The notes under the pieces were generated by a model. The model was given only the letters and a program-made list of their open reading frames with translations, searched no databases and had not been told where the DNA came from. A stretch of 64,000 bases of DNA from Comamonadaceae bacterium (GTDB lineage Bacteria > Pseudomonadota > Gammaproteobacteria > Burkholderiales > Burkholderiaceae_C): positions 1 to 64,000 of the forward strand of contig JAIYAR010000014.1 in assembly GCA_027488985.1 (NCBI GenBank), read 5' to 3'. The position numbers were made by a program, and so were the translations under genes. This document shows positions 1-10,102 of this stretch, piece by piece (the first letter of the stretch is position 1; every line of letters starts with the position of its first letter).

Positions 1-92
1 AACCATTCGCTCTGTGTCTTTCGACTCAGAACCAAGTCGCTTCTTTGCAGAAGCTGTTACCGACTTGTTGCCGTTTACCTTGCCGTAAAACC

Positions 93-168
93 TGGCGACC
101 CTACGGGGATTCGAACCCCGGTACTCACCGTGAAAGGGTGATGTCCTAGGCCTCTAGACGATAGGGTC
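93..168 (-). tRNA. tRNA-Glu (anticodon TTC)
   Basis: Read on the minus strand this is a complete 76-nt cloverleaf with an encoded CCA end. The acceptor stem starts GACCCTA and pairs with TAGGGTC. The T loop is GGTTCGAATCC. The anticodon loop carries TTC (complement of 132-134), which gives Glu. It lies just downstream of tRNA-Ala and gltX on the same strand, so the glutamyl-tRNA synthetase and its substrate tRNA are neighbours. Confidence 0.96.
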
Positions 169-200
169 AAAACCTTGGAACGTATCCGTTTCAGAAGAAT

Positions 201-276
<76 letters not shown>

Positions 277-351
277 AATTTTCCGAATACAACGCTAGTT
301 TTTGGCGAGCTTTGCATTCAACTTCCGAGCCTCAAATTATATACAAGTTTT

Positions 352-1752
352 TCAGGCTTTAGCAAGCCTATCCAAAACTTTTGTTCTACCGCTGAGTTCC
401 AGTACAGCATCCAGGGAAGGCGTTTGGGCAGTGCCCATGACCAGTACGCGCACCGGCATCGCCAGTTGCGGCATCTTCAGGCTGTGGGCAGCCAACACTT
501 CCTTGATGACGGCAGCAATGGATGCCTTGTCCCACGCGCACGCGGTCAGCTTTTCTACCAGCGTGGAAATGGCGGGTTTGACGGCGTCGGTCACATGCTG
601 GGACAACTCGGCGGCATCCACTTGCACTTCAGCATAAAACTTCGCCGCCCATTGAGCCAGCGCCACGGTGGTGTCGCAGCGGTCTTTCAGCAAGGCGCAC
701 AGCTGGGGCAAGTGGGTATCTACCGTTTCTGCGGGCAGTTCCACGCCCAGCTTGGCCAGTTGCACCGCCACCAACTTAGCGAGGCGGGTGTTGTCGGCCT
801 GCTTGATGTAGTGGGCATTGACCCACAACAGCTTGGCGGGGTCCCACTGCGCGGGGCTCTTGTTCAGGTGAGTACCGTCGAACCAGCTCACCAGCTGCTC
901 GCGGCTGAACAACTCTTCGTCGCCATGGCTCCAGCCCAAACGGGCCAGATAGTTGAGCATGGCCTCGGGCAGGTAGCCGCCCTCTTCGTAGGCGGTCACG
1001 CTCACCGCACCACGGCGCTTGGACAGCTTTTGGCCGTCATCACCCAGAATGACCGGGCAGTGGCCGAACTCTGGCAAAGGCGCACCCAGCGCATGAAAGA
1101 TATTGATCTGCCAAGGCGTGTTGTTGATGTGCTCATCGCCACGGAACACGTGGCTGATCTGCATATCCCAGTCGTCCACCACCACCGCAAAGTTGTAGGT
1201 CGGAATGCCATCGGTGCGCACGATGATGAGGTCATCAATCTCACGATTACTGATGGTGATCGGACCTTTGACCAAATCGTTCCAGGTCACGTCGCCCTCT
1301 TGTGGATTGCAAAAGCGCACCACGGGCTTCACACCTTCAGGAATGGCTGGCAGTGTTTTGCCGGGTGCGGGGCGCCAAGTGCCGTCGTACAGCGCCTTTT
1401 CTCCACGGGCCTTCTTGGCCTCGCGCACCGCGTCGAGCTCTTCAGGGGTGCTGTAGCAGTAGTAAGCCTTGCCTTCTGCGATCAACTGGTCGACCACAGC
1501 TTTGTAGCGCTCCAGGCGCTGCATTTGGTACACCGGGCCTTCGTCGTACTCCAGCCCCAGCCAGCGCATGGATTCCAGAATCTGGTCCACCGAGTCCTGG
1601 GTGGAACGGGCTACGTCAGTGTCTTCAATGCGCAGCACAAACTCACCACCGAAGTGGCGGGCATAGGCCCACGAGTACAAAGCAGTGCGGGCCGTGCCCA
1701 GGTGCAGAAAGCCGGTCGGCGAAGGGGCAATGCGAGTGCGGATTTTGCTCAT
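352..1752 (-). CDS. gltX: glutamyl-tRNA synthetase
   Basis: A class I aminoacyl-tRNA synthetase that charges tRNA-Glu with glutamate. At 466 aa it has the normal bacterial length. The N-terminus reads [20 protein letters not shown], where residues 17-20 (HLGT) are the HIGH-type ATP motif. The KMSKS-type motif appears as KLSKR in the middle of the protein. A further in-frame Met lies seven codons upstream, but the MSKIRTR start matches the family and leaves the metZ stop just outside the gene. It is the last protein gene before tRNA-Ala and tRNA-Glu on the same strand. Confidence 0.97.
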   Translation of the reverse strand: MSKIRTRIAPSPTGFLHLGTARTALYSWAYARHFGGEFVLRIEDTDVARSTQDSVDQILESMRWLGLEYDEGPVYQMQRLERYKAVVDQLIAEGKAYYCYSTPEELDAVREAKKARGEKALYDGTWRPAPGKTLPAIPEGVKPVVRFCNPQEGDVTWNDLVKGPITISNREIDDLIIVRTDGIPTYNFAVVVDDWDMQISHVFRGDEHINNTPWQINIFHALGAPLPEFGHCPVILGDDGQKLSKRRGAVSVTAYEEGGYLPEAMLNYLARLGWSHGDEELFSREQLVSWFDGTHLNKSPAQWDPAKLLWVNAHYIKQADNTRLAKLVAVQLAKLGVELPAETVDTHLPQLCALLKDRCDTTVALAQWAAKFYAEVQVDAAELSQHVTDAVKPAISTLVEKLTACAWDKASIAAVIKEVLAAHSLKMPQLAMPVRVLVMGTAQTPSLDAVLELSGRTKVLDRLAKA

Positions 1753-1753
1753 G

Positions 1754-2965
1754 TTAGATAGTTTGCAAACCACGTGCCAGATCGGCGGTGATGTCGTTGA
1801 TATGGTCCAGGCCCACGGCCACGCGAATCAAGCCTTGGCCGATGCCGGCCGCCTGACGCTGCACTTCCGACAAGCGGCCGTGCGAAGTGCTGGCAGGGTG
1901 CGCCGCCAGCGTTTTGGTGTCACCGAGGTTGGTGCACAGCGAGAGCACCTGCATGCTGTCGAGCACTTGGAATGCGTTTTTGCGCGCGGTATCCACGTCC
2001 GGTGCTTTCACTTCAAAGGACAACACCGCGCCACCGCAGCCGGACTGCTGACGCATGGCCAATTCGTGTTGCGGGTGGCTGGTCAAGCCGGGGTAGTACA
2101 CCCGGGCCACTTGCGGCTGCGCTTCCAGCCAATAGGCCAACGCCAGCGTGGTCTCCGACTGCGCTTTCACGCGCAGAGCCAGCGTTTCCATGCCCTTGAG
2201 CAACACCCAGGCATTGAAGGGTGCGAGCACCATCCCGCAAGTGCGGATCACAGGCAAAAACACTTCGTCGCGTTGCTTCTGGGTGCAGCAAATGGCACCC
2301 GCCATCACGCGGCCCTGCCCGTCCAAAAACTTGGTGCCGGAATGGATGATGAAATCGGCACCCATGCTCGCCGGGCGCTGCAACACCGGCGTGGCGAAAC
2401 AGTTGTCCACGGCCAGAAATGCACCCGCGCTGTGCGCGATATCGGCCAAGGCTTGGATGTCGCACACCTCTGTCAGCGGGTTGGTCGGCGTTTCGGCAAA
2501 CAGCAGCTTGGTGGTGGGGCGCACTGCCGCCTTCCAGGCTTCGACGTCGGTTTGCGACACGAAGGTGGTTTCCACACCGAACTTGGCAAACTCGCGGCTG
2601 AACATCGGAATGACCGAGCCGAACACCGATTGCGAACAAATCACATGGTCGCCTGCCTTCAGCAGCGCCATGCCCAGCAACAGAATGGCTGACATGCCGG
2701 ACGAAGTGGCAATAGCCGCCTCTGTGCCTTCCAGCGCCGCCAGCCGGATTTCCATGCTGGTGACTGTGGGGTTACTCACGCGGGAATACGTGAAACCCTC
2801 TTCTTCCATGGCAAAACGCGCGGCGCTGGAAGCTGCGCTGTGTTGCACATAGCCGCTGGTGAGGTAAAGAGCTTCGGAGTTTTCGCCGTATTGGCTGCGC
2901 TCCAGGGCTGCGCGCACCGCGAGGGTATCGTTGTGCAGGCCTTCGGGTAATTGGCTTTGCTTCAT
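1754..2965 (-). CDS. metZ: O-succinylhomoserine sulfhydrylase
   Basis: A PLP-dependent enzyme of the Cys/Met metabolism (trans-sulfuration) family, 403 aa. It makes homocysteine from O-succinylhomoserine and sulfide. Visible family features are the Tyr-containing YSRVSNPT segment, the ETPTNP motif, and the PLP-lysine motif [12 protein letters not shown]. The MKQSQLPEG start is chosen over the longer in-frame start because the latter would run into purF. Only a few bases separate it from purF upstream and gltX downstream. purF-metZ linkage is common in Burkholderiales. A cystathionine gamma-synthase is the main alternative, but the QGR after the PLP lysine favours MetZ. Confidence 0.9.
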   Translation of the reverse strand: MKQSQLPEGLHNDTLAVRAALERSQYGENSEALYLTSGYVQHSAASSAARFAMEEEGFTYSRVSNPTVTSMEIRLAALEGTEAAIATSSGMSAILLLGMALLKAGDHVICSQSVFGSVIPMFSREFAKFGVETTFVSQTDVEAWKAAVRPTTKLLFAETPTNPLTEVCDIQALADIAHSAGAFLAVDNCFATPVLQRPASMGADFIIHSGTKFLDGQGRVMAGAICCTQKQRDEVFLPVIRTCGMVLAPFNAWVLLKGMETLALRVKAQSETTLALAYWLEAQPQVARVYYPGLTSHPQHELAMRQQSGCGGAVLSFEVKAPDVDTARKNAFQVLDSMQVLSLCTNLGDTKTLAAHPASTSHGRLSEVQRQAAGIGQGLIRVAVGLDHINDITADLARGLQTI

Positions 2966-2969
2966 GGTG

Positions 2970-4472
2970 TCAGTCAGCGTGGTTGGGCAACGCAAGGCGG
3001 GAGGTGTCCTCCTGACCTTCTTCAGCGCCAACGCGGTTTTCGTTCAGGCGGGCGATGTCGTCAGAGGAAATGTCCCCGGTAACGTACACGCCGTCAAAGC
3101 AGGAGGCATCAAAACCTGCCAGGTTTTTGCCCAAAGAGCCGATGGCTTTTTTCATGCCGTCCACATCCTGGTAAATCAGCGCGTCGCAACCGATGATGGC
3201 GCGCACCTCGTCCACTGTGCGGTTGTAGGCCACCAACTCACTGCTGGTGGGCATGTCGATCCCATACACGTTGGGGTAGCGGACGGGCGGGGCAGCACTA
3301 GCCAGGTAGACCTTGCGGGCGCCGGCGTCACGCGCCATCTGCACGATTTCCTTGGAAGTAGTGCCGCGAACGATGGAGTCATCCACCAAGAGCACATTGC
3401 GACCCTTGAACTCGCTGGCAATCACGTTGAGCTTCTGGCGCACTGATTTTTTGCGCACGCCCTGCCCCGGCATGATGAAGGTGCGGCCCACGTAGCGGTT
3501 TTTTACAAAGCCTTCGCGGTAGGGCAAGCCCAGCAACTGGGCCAACTGCGCAGCGCTGGGGCGGCTGGATTCCGGGATGGGAATGACCACATCGATTTCG
3601 TTCGGTGGCACCGTAGAGATCACGCGCTTGGCCAAGGTCTCACCGAGGTTCAAGCGGGCTTGATACACCGATATGCCATCCATCACCGAGTCCGGGCGGG
3701 CCAGGTACACAAACTCAAAAATGCAAGGCATGAGCTGCGGGTTCACCGCGCACTGCTGGCTGTGCACCGTGCCGTCCAGCGCGATGAACACGGCTTCGCC
3801 GGGCTGCACATCGCGCACAAACTGGTGGCTGGTGCCTTCCAGCACCACGGATTCGCTGGCCACGATGTGGGTGCCGTCTGCGCCTTTACCGATGCAAAGT
3901 GGGCGGATCCCGAAGGGGTCACGGAAAGCCAGAAGTCCATGGCCGGCGATGTGGCAGATCACCGCATAGGAACCCTTGATGCGCTGGTGCACGCGGGACA
4001 CAGCGGCAAAAATATCCTGCGGCTGCAGCGGCAAGCCGCGGGTGGACACTTCGATTTCGTGAGCCAGCACGTTGAGCAGGACTTCGGAGTCGCTCTCGGT
4101 GTTGATGTGGCGGTGGTCGAGGTTGAATAGCTCAGCCTTCAGCGCCTTGGCGTTAGTCAGGTTGCCGTTGTGCACCAGCACGATGCCGAAAGGCGCATTC
4201 ACGTAAAAAGGCTGTGCCTCTTCTTCGCTGAAGGCATTGCCCGCAGTGGGGTAACGCACCTGGCCAAGGCCGGAATTGCCCAAGAGCGAGCGCATGTTGC
4301 GCGTACGGAATACGTCTTTCACCATGCCCTTGGCCTTGTGCATGAAGAACTTGCGATCCTGCTGGGTGACGATGCCGGCTGCGTCCTGGCCGCGGTGCTG
4401 CAAGAGCAACAGCGCGTCGTAGATCAGCTGGTTGACGGGTGCGTTGCTAACAACGCCAACAATTCCACACAT
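2970..4472 (-). CDS. purF: amidophosphoribosyltransferase
   Basis: First committed step of purine synthesis: PRPP plus glutamine gives phosphoribosylamine. The 500-aa protein starts MCGIVGVV, so Cys2 becomes the N-terminal nucleophile of the class II glutamine amidotransferase domain after Met removal. The LLLLQHRGQDAAGI segment is typical of PurF. The C-terminal phosphoribosyltransferase domain holds the PRPP loop VLLVDDSIVRGTTS. It starts 10 bp after the cvpA stop, which matches the folC-dedD-cvpA-purF operon known from E. coli. Confidence 0.97.
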   Translation of the reverse strand: MCGIVGVVSNAPVNQLIYDALLLLQHRGQDAAGIVTQQDRKFFMHKAKGMVKDVFRTRNMRSLLGNSGLGQVRYPTAGNAFSEEEAQPFYVNAPFGIVLVHNGNLTNAKALKAELFNLDHRHINTESDSEVLLNVLAHEIEVSTRGLPLQPQDIFAAVSRVHQRIKGSYAVICHIAGHGLLAFRDPFGIRPLCIGKGADGTHIVASESVVLEGTSHQFVRDVQPGEAVFIALDGTVHSQQCAVNPQLMPCIFEFVYLARPDSVMDGISVYQARLNLGETLAKRVISTVPPNEIDVVIPIPESSRPSAAQLAQLLGLPYREGFVKNRYVGRTFIMPGQGVRKKSVRQKLNVIASEFKGRNVLLVDDSIVRGTTSKEIVQMARDAGARKVYLASAAPPVRYPNVYGIDMPTSSELVAYNRTVDEVRAIIGCDALIYQDVDGMKKAIGSLGKNLAGFDASCFDGVYVTGDISSDDIARLNENRVGAEEGQEDTSRLALPNHAD

Positions 4473-4482
4473 AGGGTTTCAC

Positions 4483-4971
4483 TCACTCAGGTAAATACTT
4501 GCCGAAATCTTGCGGTAGCAGGGGCTTGAGGCCCTTGAGCGCGGCGCCGGTGATCTGCGGCCCGGTGGCCTCAACCCACCAAGTGCTGGTGCGCATAGGC
4601 GTCATGCCCACCACCACGGTCACTGCCAAGAGCAGCAGCACCCCGCGCACCAGGCCGAACCCGGCCCCCAACAAACGATCAGCCGGCCGCAGGCCCACGG
4701 CTGCGATTAGCTTCTTCACCAGAAAGGCCACCAGGCCGCCTGCAAAAATGGACGCTACAAACACGATGACGAAACCGGCGGCATAGCGGATGGGCTCGCC
4801 CGCGCCCGACATCGAGAGGTGGGCCGCCACATCGGGCGCAAACCACTGAGCCAGCACAAAGGCCGCCGCCCAGCTCAGTACAGACAACACCTCAAACACC
4901 AGTCCGCGCCACGCCCCGACTACCAGGGACACCAGCAAAACGGCCAGAAAAATCCAGTCCACGGTGGGCAT
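4483..4971 (-). CDS. cvpA: CvpA family inner-membrane protein
   Basis: A 162-aa protein with about four hydrophobic segments. It begins MPTVDWIFLAVLLVSLVVGA and continues with the WRGLVFEVLSVLSW motif found in the CvpA (colicin V production) family. CvpA is needed for colicin V export in E. coli, and its wider role seems to concern envelope homeostasis. Its place directly between the SPOR gene and purF supports the assignment. Confidence 0.92.
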   Translation of the reverse strand: MPTVDWIFLAVLLVSLVVGAWRGLVFEVLSVLSWAAAFVLAQWFAPDVAAHLSMSGAGEPIRYAAGFVIVFVASIFAGGLVAFLVKKLIAAVGLRPADRLLGAGFGLVRGVLLLLAVTVVVGMTPMRTSTWWVEATGPQITGAALKGLKPLLPQDFGKYLPE

Positions 4972-4983
4972 GCCGGGCTCGCT

Positions 4984-5805
4984 TTAGAGTTCCAGAATGG
5001 CCGCAGGAAGGCTCAGCTTTTTGATCTTGTCGGCCGCTTTTTCGGCATCCGCTTTGGTGGCAAAGGGGCCGATGCGCACACGCGTGCGCTGGTTGTCTTT
5101 GGTGCCCACCACCTGGGTGTAGGTCTTGAAGCCGGCTTTTTCTACTTTGGAGCGGGCTTCTTGCAATTTGGCAGGCTCGTTGTAAGCACCCACTTGCACC
5201 ACAAACCGGCCAGTATCGGCAGCTGGCTTTTTGTCGGACTTGGGTTCCGCGGGTTTGGCCTCCGCTGGAGTTTTGCCTTCCAGTAACGCTTGCGCTTTGG
5301 CGGCGTCTGCGGCCTTGGCATCGGGCTTGGCGGCTGCAGAGGTTTTGTCCGCAGGCTTCTCTGCCACCTTCTCGGCAGGCTTTGCATCGGGCTTCTTGGG
5401 CTCGGGCTTGGTTTCTGCTTTGGGTTCCGGCTTGGCCTCAGGTTTTACGGCGGCGGTCTTGGTTTCGGTCAAGGCCGTTTTGGGTGTCGAGACACTGGCG
5501 GCAGGCGCTGCAGACTCTTCGCGCTCCTCAATCACCACGCCGCTGGCTTGGGCTGCGGCTGGCAAAGCAGGCGCGCCCAGGGGGCGTACCTTGCCTTTGT
5601 CCGGAATTTCGATCGGTATATCCACCGCAATCGGGCGCGGCTGGCTGTCAAACAGCAGCGGGAAGCCGACCACGCCGATCAGCACCAGCACGGCAGCACC
5701 CACCAAACGGTGGCGTGCGCGCCTGCGCATGGCCTCTACGCTCTCTGACGCGATGGGTGGGGTGGGCTGTTCGTCGCCACCTTTGCGAAACTTGAAAAAG
5801 GCCAT
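4984..5805 (-). CDS. dedD: SPOR-domain membrane protein (DedD-like)
   Basis: A 273-aa type II membrane protein. It has a short basic cytoplasmic N-terminus, one transmembrane helix near residues 34-51 (LVGAAVLVLIGVVGFPLLF), and a long Ala/Lys/Pro-rich linker (about 75-195). The C-terminal SPOR domain contains RFVVQVGAYNEPAKLQEARS. SPOR domains bind denuded septal peptidoglycan, so a role in cell division is expected. The linker codes for repeated AKP/EKP/KPE units and creates long open frames on the other strand that are not genes. Position between folC and cvpA matches dedD. Confidence 0.88.
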   Translation of the reverse strand: MAFFKFRKGGDEQPTPPIASESVEAMRRRARHRLVGAAVLVLIGVVGFPLLFDSQPRPIAVDIPIEIPDKGKVRPLGAPALPAAAQASGVVIEEREESAAPAASVSTPKTALTETKTAAVKPEAKPEPKAETKPEPKKPDAKPAEKVAEKPADKTSAAAKPDAKAADAAKAQALLEGKTPAEAKPAEPKSDKKPAADTGRFVVQVGAYNEPAKLQEARSKVEKAGFKTYTQVVGTKDNQRTRVRIGPFATKADAEKAADKIKKLSLPAAILEL

Positions 5806-5816
5806 GAGCGGAAGAC

Positions 5817-7175
5817 TTAAGGGTTCAGATGTTTGGCTTGCAGGCGTGGTGTGCCCTGTTGCAGAACGCCGCCCACGGTGTAGAACGACCCAAAGACCAC
5901 GATTCTATCAGCGGGGTCTGCCGCGGCTATGGCGGCCTCCAGCGCCTGCATGGGGTCGGCGTGAACGGTGGCCGATGCATCTTTGCGGGTGTTTTGGGCT
6001 TGCCACTGGGCCTGCAGGCTGGCACCACTTGCGGCTCGCGGGCTGGGCAGGTCGGTGAAATACCAGCAGTCAATCATGGGGCCGACCTTGGCCAGCATGG
6101 GCGCCAAATCCTTGTCGGCCATGGCGCCAAAAATGGCATGGGTAGTGGGGAAGAAGCCCATGGCATCCAGATTGGCCGCCAGCGCCGCCACCGAGTGCGG
6201 GTTGTGCGCCACGTCCAGCACCAGGCTGGGCTGGCCGGGAATGATCTGGAAGCGCCCGGGCAGCTCTACAAAAGCCAAGCCGTTGCGCACCGCCTGCGCG
6301 GTAACAGGCAGGCGCTCGCGCATGGCGGTCAGTGCAGCCAACACGCCCGCGGCGTTGACCAGCTGGTTCGCGCCCCGCAGCGCCGGGTAGGCCAGCCCGC
6401 TGTAGCGGCGCCCGCGCCCGGCCCAGCCCCACTGCTGCTTGTCGCCCGACACATTGAAGTCCGTGCCCACCTGCCACAGGTCTGCGCCGATCTCCAGCGC
6501 GCGGTCCAACACGCTTTGCGGCGGCACCGGGTCGCTCACCACCACAGCCCGGCCGGTACGCATGATGCCGGCCTTCTCACGGCCAATCGTCTCGCGGTCG
6601 TTGCCCAGCAACTCCATGTGGTCCAGGTCAATGCTTGTAATGATGGCGCAGTCGGTGTCGATGATGTTGACCGCATCCAGCCGCCCGCCCAAGCCGACTT
6701 CCAGAATGACGGCGTCCAGCCCCTCTCGGGACAGCGCCCACAAAATGGCCAGCGTGGTGAATTCAAAGTAGGTGAGCGCAATCTCAGAGCCTTTTTGGCA
6801 CCTGTCGCTCTCCACCTCTGCGAAAGCAGCTACAAATTTAGTAGCAGGCGCCGCCTCGCCCAGCAGCCGCATGCGCTCTTCAAAGTGCACCAAGTGCGGC
6901 GAGGTGTACACGCCCGTCTTGTACCCGGCCTGCCCCAGGATGCTTTCCAGCATGGCGCAGGTGGAGCCCTTGCCGTTGGTGCCCGCCACGGTAAACACCG
7001 GGCAGTCAAACCGAAGCCCTAGGCGCTTGGCTACCTCTTGCACCTTGCCCAGCCCCAGCTCAATGCCGTTGATGCCCTTGGGGTGCATGGACTCGATGTA
7101 GGCCAGCCAGTCGGCCAGAGAAGATTGCACGGTCAGGGAGGAGGTAGCGGGTGTGTGTTCCATAGCGGGCGCCAT
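5817..7175 (-). CDS. folC: bifunctional folylpolyglutamate/dihydrofolate synthase
   Basis: Adds glutamate to folates and joins dihydropteroate to glutamate. The ATP loop VFTVAGTNGKGSTCAMLESI, the TYFEFTTLA segment and the ILEVGLGGRLDAVN motif are all present. Two ATGs four codons apart (7175 and 7163) can serve as start and neither has a strong ribosome site, so the protein is 452 or 448 aa. Upstream in-frame sequence is not conserved and overlaps the divergent ArsC-like gene. Residues encoded by 6798-6845 coincide with a copy of the dispersed hairpin repeat described separately. First gene of the folC-dedD-cvpA-purF-metZ-gltX block. Confidence 0.94.
   Translation of the reverse strand: MAPAMEHTPATSSLTVQSSLADWLAYIESMHPKGINGIELGLGKVQEVAKRLGLRFDCPVFTVAGTNGKGSTCAMLESILGQAGYKTGVYTSPHLVHFEERMRLLGEAAPATKFVAAFAEVESDRCQKGSEIALTYFEFTTLAILWALSREGLDAVILEVGLGGRLDAVNIIDTDCAIITSIDLDHMELLGNDRETIGREKAGIMRTGRAVVVSDPVPPQSVLDRALEIGADLWQVGTDFNVSGDKQQWGWAGRGRRYSGLAYPALRGANQLVNAAGVLAALTAMRERLPVTAQAVRNGLAFVELPGRFQIIPGQPSLVLDVAHNPHSVAALAANLDAMGFFPTTHAIFGAMADKDLAPMLAKVGPMIDCWYFTDLPSPRAASGASLQAQWQAQNTRKDASATVHADPMQALEAAIAAADPADRIVVFGSFYTVGGVLQQGTPRLQAKHLNP
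6798..6845 (-). repeat. hairpin repeat family 1, copy inside folC
   Basis: On the minus strand this reads GCTACTAAATTT followed by GTAGCTGCTTTCGCAGAGGT. The left half matches the family core (R)TAGCTGCTCGCGCA well. The right half is diverged and overlaps residues FAEVES, which resemble normal FolC sequence. The frame (GTA GCT GCT, Val-Ala-Ala) is the same one used by the other copies that lie in genes. It may be a partial or ancient copy. Confidence 0.55.
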
Positions 7176-7211
7176 TGTCGCCCACTCGCAATGCACTGCC
7201 ACAATAGAGGG

Positions 7212-7562
7212 ATGACCATTCTTTACGGCATCCCCAACTGCGACACGGTGAAAAAGGCCCGCACCTGGCTGACCGAGCACCATGTCACCCACGAGTTTCA
7301 TGACTTCAAAAAGCAGGGTGTACCCGCCGACCTGCTGCCCGGCTGGATACGCGCCGTGGGCTGGGAAACACTGGTGAACCGCAAAGGCACCACCTGGCGC
7401 AAGCTGGACGAAGCCACCCAAGCCGCCGTCGTAGACGCCACCTCGGCCGCCCAGCTCATGCTGGCCAATGCCAGCGTCATCAAGCGGCCGGTGGTGGTGT
7501 GGGCCGACGGCACCGTGACCGTGGGCTTCTCGGACGCGGCCTTTCAAAGCCGGGTGGCCTAA
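7212..7562 (+). CDS. ArsC/Spx-family reductase-like protein
   Basis: A 116-aa protein of the thioredoxin-fold ArsC/Spx/YffB family. It starts MTILYGIPNCDTVKKARTWL, with a single active-site-type Cys10 in PNCDTVKKA and the family segments VTHEFHDFKKQGV and IKRPVVV near the end. YffB-type proteins are glutathione-linked reductases of unproven substrate. The start is the ATG directly after an AGAGG, a rather short spacing. It is transcribed divergently from folC. Family is clear, function is not. Confidence 0.88.
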   Translation: MTILYGIPNCDTVKKARTWLTEHHVTHEFHDFKKQGVPADLLPGWIRAVGWETLVNRKGTTWRKLDEATQAAVVDATSAAQLMLANASVIKRPVVVWADGTVTVGFSDAAFQSRVA

Positions 7563-7636
7563 AATCTTGCCTTTGCCCTGATGCGCTTTGACGCACGAGG
7601 TGCCGCCCTCTTCTCTTTACTTTTCCACGTTTGACC

Positions 7637-7963
7637 ATGACCACGACCCACTTTGACAACGTTTCCGTCACCACCAAAGCCAATGTGTACTTCGACGGCA
7701 AGTGCGTAAGCCACGGCTTCACCCTGGCTGACGGCACCAAAAAGTCGGTCGGCGTCATCCTGCCCGCCACCCTCACCTTCAACACCGGCGCCCCTGAAAT
7801 CATGGAATGCGTAGGCGGCAGCTGCGACTACAAGCTCGACGGCTCTGACGTGTGGGTGACCAGCGGCGAAGGCGACAAGTTCAACGTGCCCGGCAACGCC
7901 AAGTTCCAGATCCGCGTTTCTGAGGGCTTTGAGGCTTACCACTACATCTGCCACTTCGGCTGA
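7637..7963 (+). CDS. ppnP: pyrimidine/purine nucleoside phosphorylase
   Basis: A 108-aa cupin-like protein matching the PpnP (YaiE, DUF1255) family, which splits nucleosides with phosphate. Recognisable blocks are NVYFDGKCVSHGF, GVILPATLTFNTGAPEIMEC and FNVPGNAKFQIRV, with a C-terminal YHYICHFG. The ATG at 7637 is preferred over an in-frame TTG two codons upstream. It lies 75 bp after the ArsC-like gene. Confidence 0.9.
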   Translation: MTTTHFDNVSVTTKANVYFDGKCVSHGFTLADGTKKSVGVILPATLTFNTGAPEIMECVGGSCDYKLDGSDVWVTSGEGDKFNVPGNAKFQIRVSEGFEAYHYICHFG

Positions 7964-8002
7964 TCAGCGGCTTACTCACCGGTTCTACCGCAGAGCGATT
8001 TA

Positions 8003-9388
<1,386 letters not shown>

Positions 9389-9407
9389 GCCAATTCAGCG
9401 CCAAAAA

Positions 9408-9448
9408 CAAAGCCCGTCAGGTGGGAGCCTGACGGGCTTTGCCTTTTT
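9408..9448 (+). terminator. intrinsic terminator of argG
   Basis: A perfect 14-bp stem, CAAAGCCCGTCAGG (9408-9421) paired with CCTGACGGGCTTTG (9428-9441), with a 6-nt loop. It is followed by a CCTTTTT run. It ends the ppnP/argG transcripts and separates them from the sensor module that starts at 9587. Confidence 0.93.
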
Positions 9449-9586
9449 CAGGAATACTGCGCGGGATCCACCGAAGGTCAACAGGCGCACCACAATTTAT
9501 GAATCCACCAAAAATGCCGATTTGATTGAAATACATACGGCCCGTGGACTACACTCGGCACACCCATTCACACTAGGAGTTTCAGG

Positions 9587-10093
9587 ATGACCATTGCCAG
9601 ACGCCCCCTCATTGCAGCAGCTTGTGTATGGATGGCAGCACACTCGTGTGCTTTCGCATTGGAGCCCGCCAAGGGCAAGGTGATATTGACGGTTACCGGC
9701 AAGGTGGCTGACAAGAACAGCGCTGACGGCGCCGCCTTTGATCTGGCCATGCTGGAAAAGCTGCCGCAGCAGACCTTCAGCACCAAAACCCCTTGGGACA
9801 AAAACCCCATCAAATTCAAAGGCCCTTTGCTGCGCGACGTATTGGCAGCGGCCAAGGCCAGCGGCACCACGCTCAAAGCGGCAGCCCTGAACGACTACCA
9901 GACCAGCATTCCGTTTGACGACGCCGCCAAGTTCGACGTGATCGTGGCCCACCAGATGAACGACCAGGCCATTCCGGTGCGCACCAAGGGGCCGCTGTTC
10001 ATCGTCTACCCCTTTGATACCAAGGCAGAGCTGCGCTCCAACGTGTACTACGAGCGCTCGGCCTGGCAGTTGAAGTCGATTGCGGTCGAATAA
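9587..10093 (+). CDS. periplasmic SUOX-fold protein lacking the Mo-ligand cysteine
   Basis: A 168-aa secreted protein. It has a Sec signal peptide (about residues 1-25, ending CAFA-LEP) and a domain resembling the molybdopterin-binding SUOX/MsrP fold. Visible segments are ILTVTGKV at the start, FDLAMLEKLPQ, IKFKGPLLRDVLAAA, ALNDYQTSIP and GPLFIVYPFD. In catalytic members a cysteine ligates molybdenum between the LPQ and G-PL blocks. Here that stretch reads TFSTKTPWDKNP and the mature protein has no cysteine at all, so it is unlikely to be a molybdoenzyme. The gene has an AGGAG ribosome site and sits 9 bp before a hybrid histidine kinase. A second such pair lies at 36809-39764, so it is probably a sensory partner of the kinase (inference). 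Confidence 0.82.
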   Translation: MTIARRPLIAAACVWMAAHSCAFALEPAKGKVILTVTGKVADKNSADGAAFDLAMLEKLPQQTFSTKTPWDKNPIKFKGPLLRDVLAAAKASGTTLKAAALNDYQTSIPFDDAAKFDVIVAHQMNDQAIPVRTKGPLFIVYPFDTKAELRSNVYYERSAWQLKSIAVE

Positions 10094-10102
10094 GGGCGCA
10101 AG

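Noticed and set aside
5231..6058. Plus-strand open frames opposite the SPOR gene
   Set aside because: They are the reverse reading of the Ala/Lys/Pro codon-rich linker and give low-complexity Ala/Gly/Leu/Ser runs.
9587..10093. Annotation of the SUOX-fold protein as an active molybdopterin oxidoreductase
   Set aside because: The molybdenum-binding cysteine is missing and the mature protein has no cysteine; the fold alone does not support catalysis.
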